Positions 1 to 9,112 are shown, counted from the first letter of the stretch. The stretch is 64,000 nt of DNA from Prevotella denticola (GCF_900454835.1 NZ_UGTM01000002.1:124001-188000), one strand, 5' to 3'. A program made the numbers and translations. Notes: generated by a model from the letters alone, not told the origin.

Positions 1-17
1 TCCACGCACCATCGGGC

Positions 18-578
18 TTACCTGCGTGGGACCTTCACACGATAGCTGCAGCGAACCTTGCCCTGCAGGAGAGCTTTCAGCTTTCCGCTGATCATCTGCC
101 TGCGGAAAGCAGAGAGATGGTCGGTGAAGACACGGCCGTCAAGATGGTCGAACTCATGCTGGATGACACGTGCAAGATAGCCGTCTACCCACTCATCATG
201 CTCTGTGAGATTCTCATCAAGATACTTCACGTGGATGCGTCTTGCCCGGGTCACCGATTCGTGGATGCCGGGCAGCGAGAGACAACCCTCTTCCATCGTA
301 TCAGTCTCCGAGTCGTCGAGTTCAAGGATATGACCGTTGATGAAGGCATGACGGAAATCCTTGTATTCAGGGAAAGTATCAGAAAGTACATCCAGATCAA
401 TAACAACGACCCGGATAGACTTCCCGATCTGCGGTGCAGCCAACCCGACACCATCGCTGGCGGTGTTGGTTTCAAACATATTCCGGATCAGCTCCTGGAG
501 GTCGGGGTAATCGAGGGGGATATCCGCAGCGACCTTCCGCAAAACCGGCTGACCGTATGTGTAAATGGGTAATACCAT
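18..578 (-). CDS. def: peptide deformylase
   Basis: Removes the N-terminal formyl group from new proteins; cytosolic metalloenzyme. All three family motifs are visible: GVGLAAPQIG (about residues 43-52), EGCLSLPG (metal ligand Cys99) and QHEFDHLDG (His141, Glu142, His145). The product is 186 residues, normal for the family. An open frame continues upstream to 677, but that extension is basic/hydrophobic and unlike any deformylase N-terminus, so the ATG at 578 (start MVLPIYTYG) is preferred. It lies downstream of yqgF on the same strand with a gap of about 100 bp, so co-transcription with yqgF and the SPOR gene is likely. Confidence 0.95.
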   Translation of the reverse strand: MVLPIYTYGQPVLRKVAADIPLDYPDLQELIRNMFETNTASDGVGLAAPQIGKSIRVVVIDLDVLSDTFPEYKDFRHAFINGHILELDDSETDTMEEGCLSLPGIHESVTRARRIHVKYLDENLTEHDEWVDGYLARVIQHEFDHLDGRVFTDHLSAFRRQMISGKLKALLQGKVRCSYRVKVPRR

Positions 579-680
579 AAATTTCTTTTTCTTGTTAGGC
601 GTGACGAGGACGATGACAAGAGTCCGGACAGGAAACAGCAACAAGCGGCAGAAAGCGATCATCAGCGCCGGTCGCAACCG

Positions 681-1100
681 TCAAAGTCCCCTGGCCTTCA
701 TGTAGTCCTGCAGGATAATTGTTGCCGAAATCTCGTCGACAAGCCCCTTGTTCTCACGGCGTGTCTTCTTCTTCACACCGCCGGCAATCATCGCCTGATG
801 GGCAATGACCGATGTAAACCGCTCGTCATAGTAATCAACAGGCAACTCAGGATGAGCCTTGCGCCAGCGGTTGACGAACTGCTCAACACGACCGAGGTTT
901 TCACTCGGCCGGCCGTCCGGCTGGACAGGTCTGCCGATGACAAGCTGCTCAACCGTTTCCGTCTCGATATACTGTGTAAGGAAGTCGAAAAGTCCGGACG
1001 TGGCAACAGTCGCCAACCCGTTGGCAATGATGCGCAAGGGGTCGGTGACTGCCAGTCCTGTACGTTTCTTTCCGTAGTCTATTGCCAGGATCCTGCCCAT
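681..1100 (-). CDS. ruvX: YqgF/RuvX-family Holliday junction resolvase-like nuclease
   Basis: RNase H-fold protein of the YqgF family, associated with pre-16S rRNA processing and proposed as a Holliday junction resolvase. The N-terminal ILAIDYGKKRTGLAV carries the first catalytic Asp. YDERFTS and the C-terminal VDEISATIILQDY provide further acidic residues. 139 residues is the usual length. The start codon is immediately next to the stop of the upstream SPOR lipoprotein gene, so the two are translationally close and probably one operon with def. Confidence 0.93.
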   Translation of the reverse strand: MGRILAIDYGKKRTGLAVTDPLRIIANGLATVATSGLFDFLTQYIETETVEQLVIGRPVQPDGRPSENLGRVEQFVNRWRKAHPELPVDYYDERFTSVIAHQAMIAGGVKKKTRRENKGLVDEISATIILQDYMKARGL

Positions 1101-1601
1101 TTACTTGGAGAGCAGCCAGGCATCAGCATAAGTGGCACGCAGCTGGTTCCTGCTCTGCACGGCAGAAGCCTTGCTGTCGTAAGTGGAAGCTACCACACGG
1201 TACATATTGTTACCGGCATTGTAAGCCACCTGTGCCTCATAGCCTGCGTTTCTAAGCCGCTGCTGCAGCCCCTCCGCATTGGCCTTTATGCTGAACGAGC
1301 CGACGACAACGCTGTATGACTTCAGCCCCACACCGTTGACAACGGACACATTCTCGCGGCGGACAGGCTCATTGTCGTAGTTGTCGACAACAGGTGTCTG
1401 GGTGACAGGCTGCGTCTGTGTCTCGACAGGAGCTACGACAGGGGCCTCCTGCTGCGACGTGCTGTCATCGTTGTCAGCAGATGTCTGCTCCTGTGCCTTT
1501 GCTTTCTCGTAAGCCTTCTTGTATGCACTCTCGCTGGACTTACAGCCGGTGAACCCCATTGCCACACAGAGAGCTGCACCCAAAACCATAAATTTCTTCA
1601 T
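1101..1601 (-). CDS. SPOR domain-containing lipoprotein
   Basis: 166-residue envelope protein. The N-terminus is a lipoprotein signal ending in GFTGC (Cys20). A low-complexity linker rich in Gln, Thr, Val and Pro follows, and then a C-terminal SPOR fold (about residues 93-166, beginning YSVVVGSF). SPOR domains bind peptidoglycan stripped of its stem peptides, typically at division sites. It is the first gene of the minus-strand group with yqgF and def. A possible -7 element (TAACTTCG on the minus strand, 1653-1660) is imperfect. The exact cellular role cannot be read from the sequence. Confidence 0.88.
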   Translation of the reverse strand: MKKFMVLGAALCVAMGFTGCKSSESAYKKAYEKAKAQEQTSADNDDSTSQQEAPVVAPVETQTQPVTQTPVVDNYDNEPVRRENVSVVNGVGLKSYSVVVGSFSIKANAEGLQQRLRNAGYEAQVAYNAGNNMYRVVASTYDSKASAVQSRNQLRATYADAWLLSK

Positions 1602-1753
1602 AATCCCTTAGTTGTTTATTGGTTATACTTATATTATTCTACTTTTATCGTGCGAAGTTACGAAATAAGAAGCAAAAGAGAGGAAACAACGTGTCTAAAG
1701 TTTGTTAAATAAGGAATTTGCAAGTTTTTTAACACAAAATAGAACTGAAAGTG

Positions 1754-1784
1754 TTGCCGGTATGAGAAAGTTTGCCTATATTTG
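1754..1784 (+). promoter_or_regulatory. Bacteroidetes-type promoter for the YtxH operon
   Basis: TATATTTG at 1777-1784 matches the -7 consensus TAnnTTTG; TTGC at 1754-1757 is a weak -33 element at 19 bp spacing. The predicted 5' leader of about 65 nt contains the tandem 23-bp repeat. Confidence 0.6.
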
Positions 1785-1796
1785 CGATTGATAAGA

Positions 1797-1842
1797 ACAA
1801 GTTTTCACTAACAATAAAAACAAGTTTTCACTAACAATAAAA
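1797..1842. repeat. tandem 23-bp duplication in the 5' leader of the YtxH gene
   Basis: Two exact head-to-tail copies (1797-1819 and 1820-1842) of a 23-bp AT-rich unit beginning ACAAGTTTTCAC. They end 11 bp before the ATG, so they lie within the predicted leader and next to the translation initiation region. Confidence 0.9.
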
Positions 1843-1853
1843 AACAATAGATT

Positions 1854-2069
1854 ATGAAGACATTAGGTTACATTGGCGCATTCCTCTGCGGCAGCATCAC
1901 AGGTGCAGCCCTGGGACTTCTGCTGGCTCCGGAGAAAGGAACTGACACACGTACAAAAATCGCTGACGCAGTGGATGATTTCTGCAAGAAACACGACATC
2001 AAGCTCAGCCGCAAGGAAGCTGACGATTTTGTCGAAGACATCAAGGATGCGGCTTCGGAAGCCATCTAA
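1854..2069 (+). CDS. YtxH-like small membrane protein
   Basis: 71 residues. One N-terminal membrane segment (about residues 5-25, glycine-rich GAFLCGSITGAALGLLLAP) is followed by the characteristic PEKG turn and a charged helical tail. This is the layout of YtxH-domain proteins, which are often linked to envelope stress. It is the first gene of a three-gene plus-strand operon; the next gene starts 9 bp after its stop. The function is only known at family level. Confidence 0.85.
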   Translation: MKTLGYIGAFLCGSITGAALGLLLAPEKGTDTRTKIADAVDDFCKKHDIKLSRKEADDFVEDIKDAASEAI

Positions 2070-2078
2070 CACGCAGAG

Positions 2079-2432
2079 ATGTTCTCCAACGACAGAAACA
2101 TAGAAACAATAGCACAGCTTATTGAAGTGCTGAGACATTACATCGGGCTTCAGTCTGAGTACGTGAGGCTCGATGTAATTGAAAAGGTGGTGCGGCTGCT
2201 GACGGTAATCACCGTGGTGGCGGTGTTCTGCATCATCCTCTTCATTTCGCTTGTCTATCTCTCCTTCGCTGCAGTCTACGCACTGCAGGACTGGACGGGT
2301 TCACTCATCGGGGCTTTTCTCATTGTCGGCGGCGGCTATCTGCTGCTGCTCGTCATCTTTATCAGTCTGCGTCACAGACTCATCGAACGCCCTCTGGTAA
2401 GATTCCTGGGAAGTCTCTTAATGTCGAAATAG
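2079..2432 (+). CDS. phage holin-like family membrane protein (Phage_holin_3_6 type)
   Basis: 117 residues with an N-terminal amphipathic helix and two strong membrane segments (about residues 42-68 and 75-97), ending in a basic tail (RHRLIERPLVRFLGS). This matches the Phage_holin_3_6 / Holin-X family, which is common beside YtxH genes in Bacteroidetes chromosomes and is not evidence of a prophage here. It starts 9 bp after the YtxH stop and ends 3 bp before the next gene. Confidence 0.8.
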   Translation: MFSNDRNIETIAQLIEVLRHYIGLQSEYVRLDVIEKVVRLLTVITVVAVFCIILFISLVYLSFAAVYALQDWTGSLIGAFLIVGGGYLLLLVIFISLRHRLIERPLVRFLGSLLMSK

Positions 2433-2435
2433 CCC

Positions 2436-2747
2436 ATGAACAACCAGCATATACACCAGTCTTCCGATTATCATACACTGAATGATATACGGCTGCGCAA
2501 GGCACAGCTGCGTACGGACATAACCAAAGACGGGAACAGGATTGCAGGACTTTGGGACGAACTGGTACACAAGCCAAAAGACAGGAACACGCCCACACAA
2601 CGTTTCTCAGGCGCAATCAGCACAGGCGCAGGCATTCTGGACGGACTGATTCTGGGCTGGAAACTGTACCGCAAGTTCAGCGGCAGACAGCCGGGGAACA
2701 TCCTGGGCAAAAGAAAATTCAGTTTGTTCAGAAGGAAGAAGAGCTGA
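2436..2747 (+). CDS. hypothetical protein of the YtxH operon
   Basis: 103 residues, hydrophilic and strongly basic at the C-terminus (KRKFSLFRRKKS). One weakly hydrophobic stretch (GAISTGAGILDGLILGWKLY) could be a membrane-associated helix. No family is recognised. The tight spacing (3 bp) after the holin-like gene supports a third operon member acting with those envelope proteins. Confidence 0.7.
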   Translation: MNNQHIHQSSDYHTLNDIRLRKAQLRTDITKDGNRIAGLWDELVHKPKDRNTPTQRFSGAISTGAGILDGLILGWKLYRKFSGRQPGNILGKRKFSLFRRKKS

Positions 2748-3426
2748 CGAGCAAACGAGCTGTCAGGTGAACGAATTGAAAAAACGAGTTGACAGACAAA
2801 CGAGTTGTCGGCCTGCCATTCCGTACGATTTGGATGGGGCTGCTTTCTTTCTCGTGGCACAGCCCGATTGATGGAGTGCCCTGCGGACAGCAATCGGACA
2901 GTCCGGTTCAAATCATACAGGCAGAGAATCTGTCACACCATCATTCCGCCTTTGTTTTACAGTGACAGTAGGCGTTGGTAGAATCCAAGGGCGTATTCCC
3001 ACATCACCATCATCCCTCCGTGCTGCATACCGACACCGGCCGTGTCAGCAGCAGACACGACCGGTGCCACACGTAAACACCAAGGAAACAGGGCCTCCCC
3101 AACAGCCTGCCGGCTCGACTCCTTTATCTCTAAAGCGAGCTTCCCAATCCCCCGGACAAGCTGACAGCCTGACTCCCATCACGCCCTCCTGCCCCTTCAC
3201 TCCTAAATACTCCCAGCTCGTCTGGCAGTTGTGATAAAACACGTGCATAATGCCGGAAAAGCAGCCCAGACCTTAAAGTAAGGTACAAAAAGTTGACAAT
3301 ATCCATATCAACGACAGACCGACATGGGATTTTCAGAACATGCCTATAACAACATGATTGATTGTACATGAGCGTGTAGTACCTGACTACGCATCTAATG
3401 GAAGATCTATTTTTCAGGGGGCAGAC
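2748..3426. other. intergenic stretch with short repeats and one copy of a 65-bp dispersed repeat
   Basis: No convincing gene. The first 80 bp hold about four degenerate copies of AACGAGTTG. A copy of the 65-bp repeat family lies at 3278-3343 (minus orientation). The open frames here are short and without family features. Confidence 0.6.
3278..3343 (-). repeat. 65-bp dispersed repeat, copy A
   Basis: Read on the minus strand, it begins GCATGTTCTGAAAATCCC and aligns over about 65 bp with 14353-14417 and 14743-14807 on the plus strand. Confidence 0.75.
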
Positions 3427-3457
3427 TTTGATTTATCCGTTTTATTGTCTATATTTG
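3427..3457 (+). promoter_or_regulatory. Bacteroidetes-type promoter upstream of the 3469 gene
   Basis: TTTG (3427-3430), 19 bp, then TATATTTG (3450-3457): a full match to the consensus. Transcription would start near 3462, only about 5-8 nt before the ATG at 3469, so the mRNA would be nearly leaderless. Confidence 0.75.
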
Positions 3458-3468
3458 TGCCGGAATAT

Positions 3469-4053
3469 ATGTATACAGAACGATACAAAAGAGCTGCCTG
3501 CCTGCTGCTCTCCGTCTTCCTGTGGGGAAAGGGCATGGCACAACAGCCTCTGAGATTCAGCATGGAGACCCTCCATGACTCGCTTTCGTGGCTGTGCCTG
3601 CTCCCTGCGGACAGAACGGAAGGGGAACCGGCTGGGAACGGCAGAAAGCCAGCCGGCATGAAGGCCGTGGCAAGGTGGCGGCTGGATTATCCTGTCTACA
3701 GGCTGGCAACGGGCGATGTAGACGGTGACGGAAAGGACGAAGCACTCGTGGGTGTCATCAAACCGACCCGCTTCTATCCGCAGCCGGCACGCAGGCTCTT
3801 TCTCTTCAAACAGGTGAACAGCAAGATCCGACCCATGTGGATGGGCTCCCGCCTGGGCGGAATACTCTGCGATTTCCGTTTCGTCCGGCCCTATGTCCGC
3901 ACACTGCAATCGACAACCGACGGAAAATATGTCGTCGCCGACTACGCATGGGACGACTTCGGCCTGACTTTCGTACGCTTCCTGACCGGAGCCGTGAGCC
4001 GAAAGGAAGCCGCGGAAAAATTTGCTTCCGGCGAACCGGAAGAAGCCTTCTGA
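3469..4053 (+). CDS. secreted protein with an FG-GAP/EF-hand-like DxDGDGKDE motif
   Basis: 194 residues from the ATG at 3469. The frame is open further upstream, but this start gives a clean signal peptide (MYTERYKRAACLLLSVFLW...MAQ). A D-V-D-G-D-G-K-D-E stretch begins at residue 83, the calcium-binding type of loop found in FG-GAP/VCBS repeats and EF hands. The rest is basic with no recognised family. The next gene starts 20 bp after the stop, so it is probably an operon with the DUF3160 and CapA-type genes. No enzymatic role can be assigned. Confidence 0.7.
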   Translation: MYTERYKRAACLLLSVFLWGKGMAQQPLRFSMETLHDSLSWLCLLPADRTEGEPAGNGRKPAGMKAVARWRLDYPVYRLATGDVDGDGKDEALVGVIKPTRFYPQPARRLFLFKQVNSKIRPMWMGSRLGGILCDFRFVRPYVRTLQSTTDGKYVVADYAWDDFGLTFVRFLTGAVSRKEAAEKFASGEPEEAF

Positions 4054-4072
4054 CATTTTAAAGCATGACTAT

Positions 4073-6589
4073 ATGAGACGCATCCCTTCCCATTACCATC
4101 TGCTGCGGAGAAACGCATTCAGAATGATGACCGGTATGTTGCTGCTGTGCTACCTCCCGGCTGCACGCGCACAGGACCACAGTACCGGCGGCCCTACGGA
4201 CGACGCATACATCGGACGGACACAGGAAAAAAAGACACCCCTTATCCTCCCCGGTGCAGGAAAAATCAATGTGGAGAAGCTGAAAGGGAAAATCGATATG
4301 CAGATGGACCTCTCACAGCTTAACCTCTGCGAACTGCGGGCACTGCGCAATGCCTTCGCCGCCAGACAGGGATATGCTTTCAAAGACGCCACGCTGCGTG
4401 CGCTGTACAATACGACAACATGGTATGCTGATACGCTCCTGGGACATTGGGACCAGGAGGAAACCAAAGGCCGGCGTATTCCGCCACGTTATACAAAGGC
4501 ACAGCTCGACTTTGCCGCACGCATCCGGACGAGAGAAGACGAACTGCGGCAACTGAACTTCCGGCCGAAAGACGGCAAGGGACGGGTCAACATGGACAAC
4601 CTGCTCAATCCGTTCCAGCTGAAAGAATTTGACCCTAAGCTGCATGAAATGCTGGGACAGACTGGCTTCGCCATCGTCCCGGCAGAACACAACCAGCTTT
4701 TCCATGTGTACGAAAAGAACGACTATGCCGACTTCCCGAGCTTCGTCACCACCGACCTGTATCTGCAGCTGTTCCACCTCTACTTCGACTGTGTGCTCCG
4801 TGACGTGGAGGAAAAGCGGCTCGACTCGCTCATGATCGCCTTCTCGTCCCGCATGGGAGCGGAACTGAAGGTGCTCGCAGGGAGCAGCCGGGAAGCCGAA
4901 GTGAGGAATGCGGCAGCATACGGACAGGCCTGGTTCGCCGTGGCCTCATGGCTCTTCAGCCATGACAAGGCACCAGCGCAGACCGCCCGTCTGGATGTCC
5001 CGGAGGACTACAGACAGAGAGTAATGGACGAAATACACAAGGCCTTTGCCGCAAAGAACGCCTGCTCGGAGATGCTGGAGTACTCACCTCCCGGGGAACC
5101 GTTCGCCTACGCGCTCTTCCGTCCGCGTGGCCATTACACCCGCTCACAGCTCTGCCGCCGTTATTTCCGTGGAATGATGTGGCTCCAGACAGCCCACTTC
5201 CGCACGGACAAACCCGAGAAGATGAAACAGATCGCACTCATCGCCGATGTCTTCAACCGACAACCGGAAATGAGAAAGCTGTATAATAAGATGAACGAGC
5301 CGATCACCTGTCTCATGGGGACACCCGACAACATTACACTGGGACAGGTCGCAGACCTCGTCAGACAGACGGGCCTCCCGGCGGAGAAACTGCTGTCATC
5401 GGACAAAGCCATGAGAGAACTGACACAGGAAATCGAGAAGCTGGCACAGAAACAGATGCGGATCGTGATACCGTCGGAACGTACCGGCAGATACCTTGTA
5501 GACATCATGCCGCAACGTTACCAGCCCGACGCAGCAGCACTGATAGAAACCGTAGACCACAAGAGCAAGGTTTCAATGCGCCCATGCCCGAAGGGACTTG
5601 ACTGGATGGCCGTAATGGGGCTGCCGGGAGCGGAACGGATCCTCACGGAGGAACTGAAGGAAGCGCAGAAGTGGCCGGGATTTGCCGGAGCTCTGGACGA
5701 GGCACGCAGGAAGACTGCCGACACACAGTGGGACGCCTGCATGGCCAACCGATGGATGCAGTCGCTCCAGACGCTGGGCGACACGGCACAGGTACGGCCT
5801 TACTTCATGCAGACTCCACAATGGCAGAAGAAGATTCTGAACACAGCCCTCGCCTCCTGGGCTGAACTCAAACACGATGCCATTCTCTATGCCAAGCAGC
5901 CCATGCTGGCGGAATGCGGCGATGGTGGCCCGGAAGCTCCGGTCGTAAAAGGCTACATCGAGCCCAATGTGCGGTTCTGGGAGAAAGCCGTCGACCTCGT
6001 CACGCAGATGGACAGACTTCTCAGCACTTACGGATTACAGACCGAAAAGGCAAAAGTCTCCTCGGAACGCATCAGGGAACTGGCCGAGTTCTGCCGGGAT
6101 GTCAGCAGGAAGGAGCTGGCCGGCAAGCAGCTTACAGACGAGGAATACGAACAGATAGAGATCGTCGGTGCGACCGTCGAGAACATCTCCCTGGAGCTTG
6201 TCAGCGAGGACAACCAGATGCTGCAGGGGTGGTCGGATGTCGTCAGTACAGACAAGAAGGTGGCCGTCGTCGCAGATGTGTTCACTGTAAACGGAGACAA
6301 CGTGGCCATAAAGGACAAGTGCGTACTCTACGAGGGTGTGGGTCCGGCTTACGAGATCTACGTGGTCGTAGAAATTGACGGTTCCCTTTACCTTACCCGG
6401 GGTGCCGTATTCTCCTACCGCGAGTTCACCCGCCTAATGTCCGACCCGCGCATGACCGACGAGGAATGGCAAAAAGAACTGATGAAAACACCGACTGGCG
6501 GCACGCCTGTATGGATGAAAGAAGTGACGGCTCCGGTAAAAGGAATACCTGCTGATGATGAAGAGACTTTCTACAGTTCAGGCTGTTAG
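4073..6589 (+). CDS. DUF3160 domain-containing secreted protein
   Basis: 838 residues from the ATG at 4073, which gives a signal peptide ending in LPAARAQ. The frame is open from 4022, but that would remove the N-terminal signal. The long mostly helical body carries FVTTDLYLQLFHLYFD, typical of DUF3160, a Bacteroidetes and archaeal family of unknown function. The last 35 bp overlap the next gene, indicating translational coupling with the CapA-type protein. Probably exported to the periplasm or surface; molecular role unknown. Confidence 0.85.
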   Translation: MRRIPSHYHLLRRNAFRMMTGMLLLCYLPAARAQDHSTGGPTDDAYIGRTQEKKTPLILPGAGKINVEKLKGKIDMQMDLSQLNLCELRALRNAFAARQGYAFKDATLRALYNTTTWYADTLLGHWDQEETKGRRIPPRYTKAQLDFAARIRTREDELRQLNFRPKDGKGRVNMDNLLNPFQLKEFDPKLHEMLGQTGFAIVPAEHNQLFHVYEKNDYADFPSFVTTDLYLQLFHLYFDCVLRDVEEKRLDSLMIAFSSRMGAELKVLAGSSREAEVRNAAAYGQAWFAVASWLFSHDKAPAQTARLDVPEDYRQRVMDEIHKAFAAKNACSEMLEYSPPGEPFAYALFRPRGHYTRSQLCRRYFRGMMWLQTAHFRTDKPEKMKQIALIADVFNRQPEMRKLYNKMNEPITCLMGTPDNITLGQVADLVRQTGLPAEKLLSSDKAMRELTQEIEKLAQKQMRIVIPSERTGRYLVDIMPQRYQPDAAALIETVDHKSKVSMRPCPKGLDWMAVMGLPGAERILTEELKEAQKWPGFAGALDEARRKTADTQWDACMANRWMQSLQTLGDTAQVRPYFMQTPQWQKKILNTALASWAELKHDAILYAKQPMLAECGDGGPEAPVVKGYIEPNVRFWEKAVDLVTQMDRLLSTYGLQTEKAKVSSERIRELAEFCRDVSRKELAGKQLTDEEYEQIEIVGATVENISLELVSEDNQMLQGWSDVVSTDKKVAVVADVFTVNGDNVAIKDKCVLYEGVGPAYEIYVVVEIDGSLYLTRGAVFSYREFTRLMSDPRMTDEEWQKELMKTPTGGTPVWMKEVTAPVKGIPADDEETFYSSGC

Positions 6590-7556
6590 CATCCTTCTCT
6601 ACCTTGTAATCTCCACACCGTCAGCCTCTTTCAGCAGAACCGGCACCAAGGCAGACGGGGCCGGGGAAACGCTGCAGAGCCTTCCTGGCGACACCCTGCA
6701 CATTGTTGTTGCAGGCGATCTGCTGCTGGACAGAGGGGTCAGGCAAAGAATCGCGCAGGTGGGGGTGGACGGTCTCTTCACACCCTCCATCGACTCGCTG
6801 TTCCTTGCTTCCGACTATGTCATCGCCAACCTGGAGTGTCCGGTCACTGCAATCAGAGAACGGGTGTACAAACGCTTCATCTTCCGGGGTGAACCGGAAT
6901 GGCTTCCGGCATTGCACCGGCACGGCATCACGCACCTGGACCTGGCCAACAACCACAGTATCGACCAGGGCAGGAACGGACTGATGGACACACAGGAGCA
7001 GGTAAGGAAAGCGGGGATGGTGCCGCTCGGGGCAGGCAGAAACATGGAGGAAGCAGCTCGCCCCATACTCATCTCCACACGCCCAAGAGCAGTCTGGGTG
7101 GTTCCGTCTCTACGACTGCCGCTGGAGAACTTCCCCTATCTTCCGCAGAAACCCTCTGTCAGCCAGGAGAGTGCGGACAGTCTTGTGATGCGTGTAGCCC
7201 GGTTGCGCAAGACAGACCGGCACTGCTTCATCCTTGTCCTGCTGCATTGGGGATGGGAACACCACCTACGGGCCGTCCCCCGGCAACGCGAGGAGGCACA
7301 CAGACTGATCGATGCCGGGGCAGATGCCATCGTAGGACACCACAGCCACACGCTTCAGACGGTCGAGACCTACCGGGGCAAACCTGTCTATTACGGCATC
7401 GGCAACTTCATCTTCGACCAGCACCGACCCCTCAATACACGGGCCTGCCTCGTCAAGCTGTCCATCACGGCAGACAGATGCAAGGCGACACCATTGCCTA
7501 TCGAAATCAGGAACTGTATTCCCTGTCTTATCCAAGAAGCCACGTCCGTCCGCTAA
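6555..7556 (+). CDS. CapA/PGA_cap family metallophosphatase-like protein
   Basis: 333 residues with an N-terminal hydrophobic signal. The calcineurin-like PGA_cap motifs occur in order: VVAGDLLLDRGV, ANLECPVT, ANNHSIDQG, LHWGWEH and VGHHSHTLQ. These supply the metal-binding Asp, Asn and His residues of the family named after CapA of poly-gamma-glutamate synthesis. No CapB or CapC partner is nearby, so polyglutamate synthesis is not supported; family members also act in capsule or lipid export and as phosphatases. It overlaps the DUF3160 gene by 35 bp. Confidence 0.88.
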   Translation: MMKRLSTVQAVSILLYLVISTPSASFSRTGTKADGAGETLQSLPGDTLHIVVAGDLLLDRGVRQRIAQVGVDGLFTPSIDSLFLASDYVIANLECPVTAIRERVYKRFIFRGEPEWLPALHRHGITHLDLANNHSIDQGRNGLMDTQEQVRKAGMVPLGAGRNMEEAARPILISTRPRAVWVVPSLRLPLENFPYLPQKPSVSQESADSLVMRVARLRKTDRHCFILVLLHWGWEHHLRAVPRQREEAHRLIDAGADAIVGHHSHTLQTVETYRGKPVYYGIGNFIFDQHRPLNTRACLVKLSITADRCKATPLPIEIRNCIPCLIQEATSVR

Positions 7557-8188
7557 AACCACCATTCTGCCAGATGCTTCGAGAGCATACACATGGCAGA
7601 TCCATGCAGAATCCGGTCTGAAGAACTTTTGAATAAAAAGACCACTGCACACGGTTTATCCGCCATACCGCAGGATAGAAAAAAACTTACATTCTCTGTC
7701 TCAAGACAGACGTTCCCGCCGGTCAGAACACCTCCCGGGAGGAGGGAGAACGGTCACCGGAAAGACAACAGACCCCTGACAGCATTCCAACCAACGCCCG
7801 ATTGCATTGCAAACAGTGCTTACCTGCACGCCGACTAACGCCTGTCTGCGATATTACCAAGCACCTTTTGCCACACGGAACATACTCGTCTGATTATAAA
7901 ATACTTACGTTCTATAAAACAGAAGCGGTTACATTCGGTACAGACAGTATTCCGAAGACGGAAGAGAAACGCCCCCTCCGGCAGAAATTCCTGTATGGAG
8001 GCAGTAAAAAATACGAATAACATCCGGCGGACAGGACCTGCACTGCACCCGCCGTCAGCCGACACAAAAGATTCCGGGAGCGAAAGGTCTCACGCATCAG
8101 CTGCGAACAGGGAAATCAGACGGCAGCACAGACCATGATTTTAATCCGCATCGTTTTGTGTCTTTCTGTCAACTTTTAGGCAAAAAAG
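7557..8188. other. intergenic stretch with one copy of a 90-bp dispersed repeat
   Basis: About 630 bp without a supported gene. Contains repeat copy 7782-7869. No terminator with a clear T-run was seen after the CapA-type gene. Confidence 0.6.
7782..7869. repeat. 90-bp dispersed repeat, copy 1
   Basis: Begins GCATTCCAACCAACGCC and aligns over about 90 bp with 50060-50150. Inside each copy, the motif AACGCCTGATT or a variant occurs twice about 48 bp apart, so the element is itself an internal duplication. Confidence 0.75.
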
Positions 8189-8220
8189 TTTGGAGATTTA
8201 CGTTTTAGTATATACTTTTG
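8189..8220 (+). promoter_or_regulatory. Bacteroidetes-type promoter for the acidic-tail protein gene
   Basis: TTTG (8189-8192), 20 bp, TACTTTTG (8213-8220): an exact consensus match. Predicted leader of about 65 nt to the ATG at 8291. Confidence 0.8.
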
Positions 8221-8290
8221 CAGCAGGTCTGAGTGTACTGCCCTGCACGCAGATATACCAAAGAAAGCAATTTGAAAGAGTAACACATAT

Positions 8291-9112
8291 ATGAAGCGAC
8301 AAGGACAAGCATTAACGTTAAAGAATCTTACAAAGAGTAATGTCTGGGACATTCAGGAAAACGATGTCTTCCGCCTTTGGGCACAGGCAGAACGTGACGC
8401 AGACCTGAGGGATAACGAGCGTCATTATATCGACGTCATCAAGAGTGCCTTCACCATTGAGGAAATCAAAATAGACAAGCCTGAAGTCATCCGGAAATAC
8501 GAAGCACGGGGATGTCAGGTGGGAAAGGTCAGACTTGACGAAGGGACTACCGTCAAATGGGCCTTGAAGAAAAAACCGATCCAGCGTGTCACCGACCTGA
8601 CATGGGAAAACATACACCACGTGTCTGCCCGGAAACTGGTAGAGGTACTCGAGCGTAACTTCGGCGGAGGATGGGAAAGCCTGCCGCAGAGCATACAGGA
8701 CATTATCCAGAGCGGATTCGACATCAGCACCACCACCCTTCCGACGGCACGGCTGAAGAAACCGGGCGGTCTTTACGACAAGAAGGTGGCCGACGGATTC
8801 GAGGTCCTGGAGATTTCCAAGGGTTCATGGACAGAGGCCATCTTTGTCAAGGAGAAACCGGTGGAGGGCAGCACACACACCAGGTTCGCGACTCCTGACG
8901 AGCTGGAAGAGAAAGAAAAGCAGCTTGACAGCATGGACAACGACGAGGAAGAATTGCCAGAGGAGGACCAGAAGAATCCTGACGAAGAGGACGAGGAGGA
9001 CAGCTTCGACGAGGACAAGCTCACAGAGGAGAGCTACCGTACTACATTCGACACCAATCCGGAAGATCTGGAGATGCAGGCTGCCGAAGTCGGAGACGAC
9101 GACGAATTCTAA
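8291..9112 (+). CDS. hypothetical protein with long acidic C-terminal tail
   Basis: 273 residues, no signal peptide, cytosolic. The first 200 residues look like a mixed alpha/beta globular region. From about residue 203 the chain becomes a run of Glu and Asp (for example DEEELPEEDQ, DEEDEEDSFDED), reminiscent of nucleic-acid mimics or chaperone tails. No family is recognised. It is a single-gene transcript with a strong promoter and its own terminator, which suggests a well-expressed housekeeping gene. No function is claimed. Confidence 0.85.
   Translation: MKRQGQALTLKNLTKSNVWDIQENDVFRLWAQAERDADLRDNERHYIDVIKSAFTIEEIKIDKPEVIRKYEARGCQVGKVRLDEGTTVKWALKKKPIQRVTDLTWENIHHVSARKLVEVLERNFGGGWESLPQSIQDIIQSGFDISTTTLPTARLKKPGGLYDKKVADGFEVLEISKGSWTEAIFVKEKPVEGSTHTRFATPDELEEKEKQLDSMDNDEEELPEEDQKNPDEEDEEDSFDEDKLTEESYRTTFDTNPEDLEMQAAEVGDDDEF

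Noticed and set aside
579..677. Longer N-terminus for peptide deformylase
   Set aside because: Not typical of the family; the ATG at 578 fits the normal length and motifs.
1854..2747. Prophage based on the holin-like gene
   Set aside because: No other phage genes; YtxH plus holin-like pairs are ordinary chromosomal genes in this phylum.
6555..7556. Poly-gamma-glutamate capsule locus
   Set aside because: Only the CapA-type protein is present; no CapB or CapC homologues nearby.
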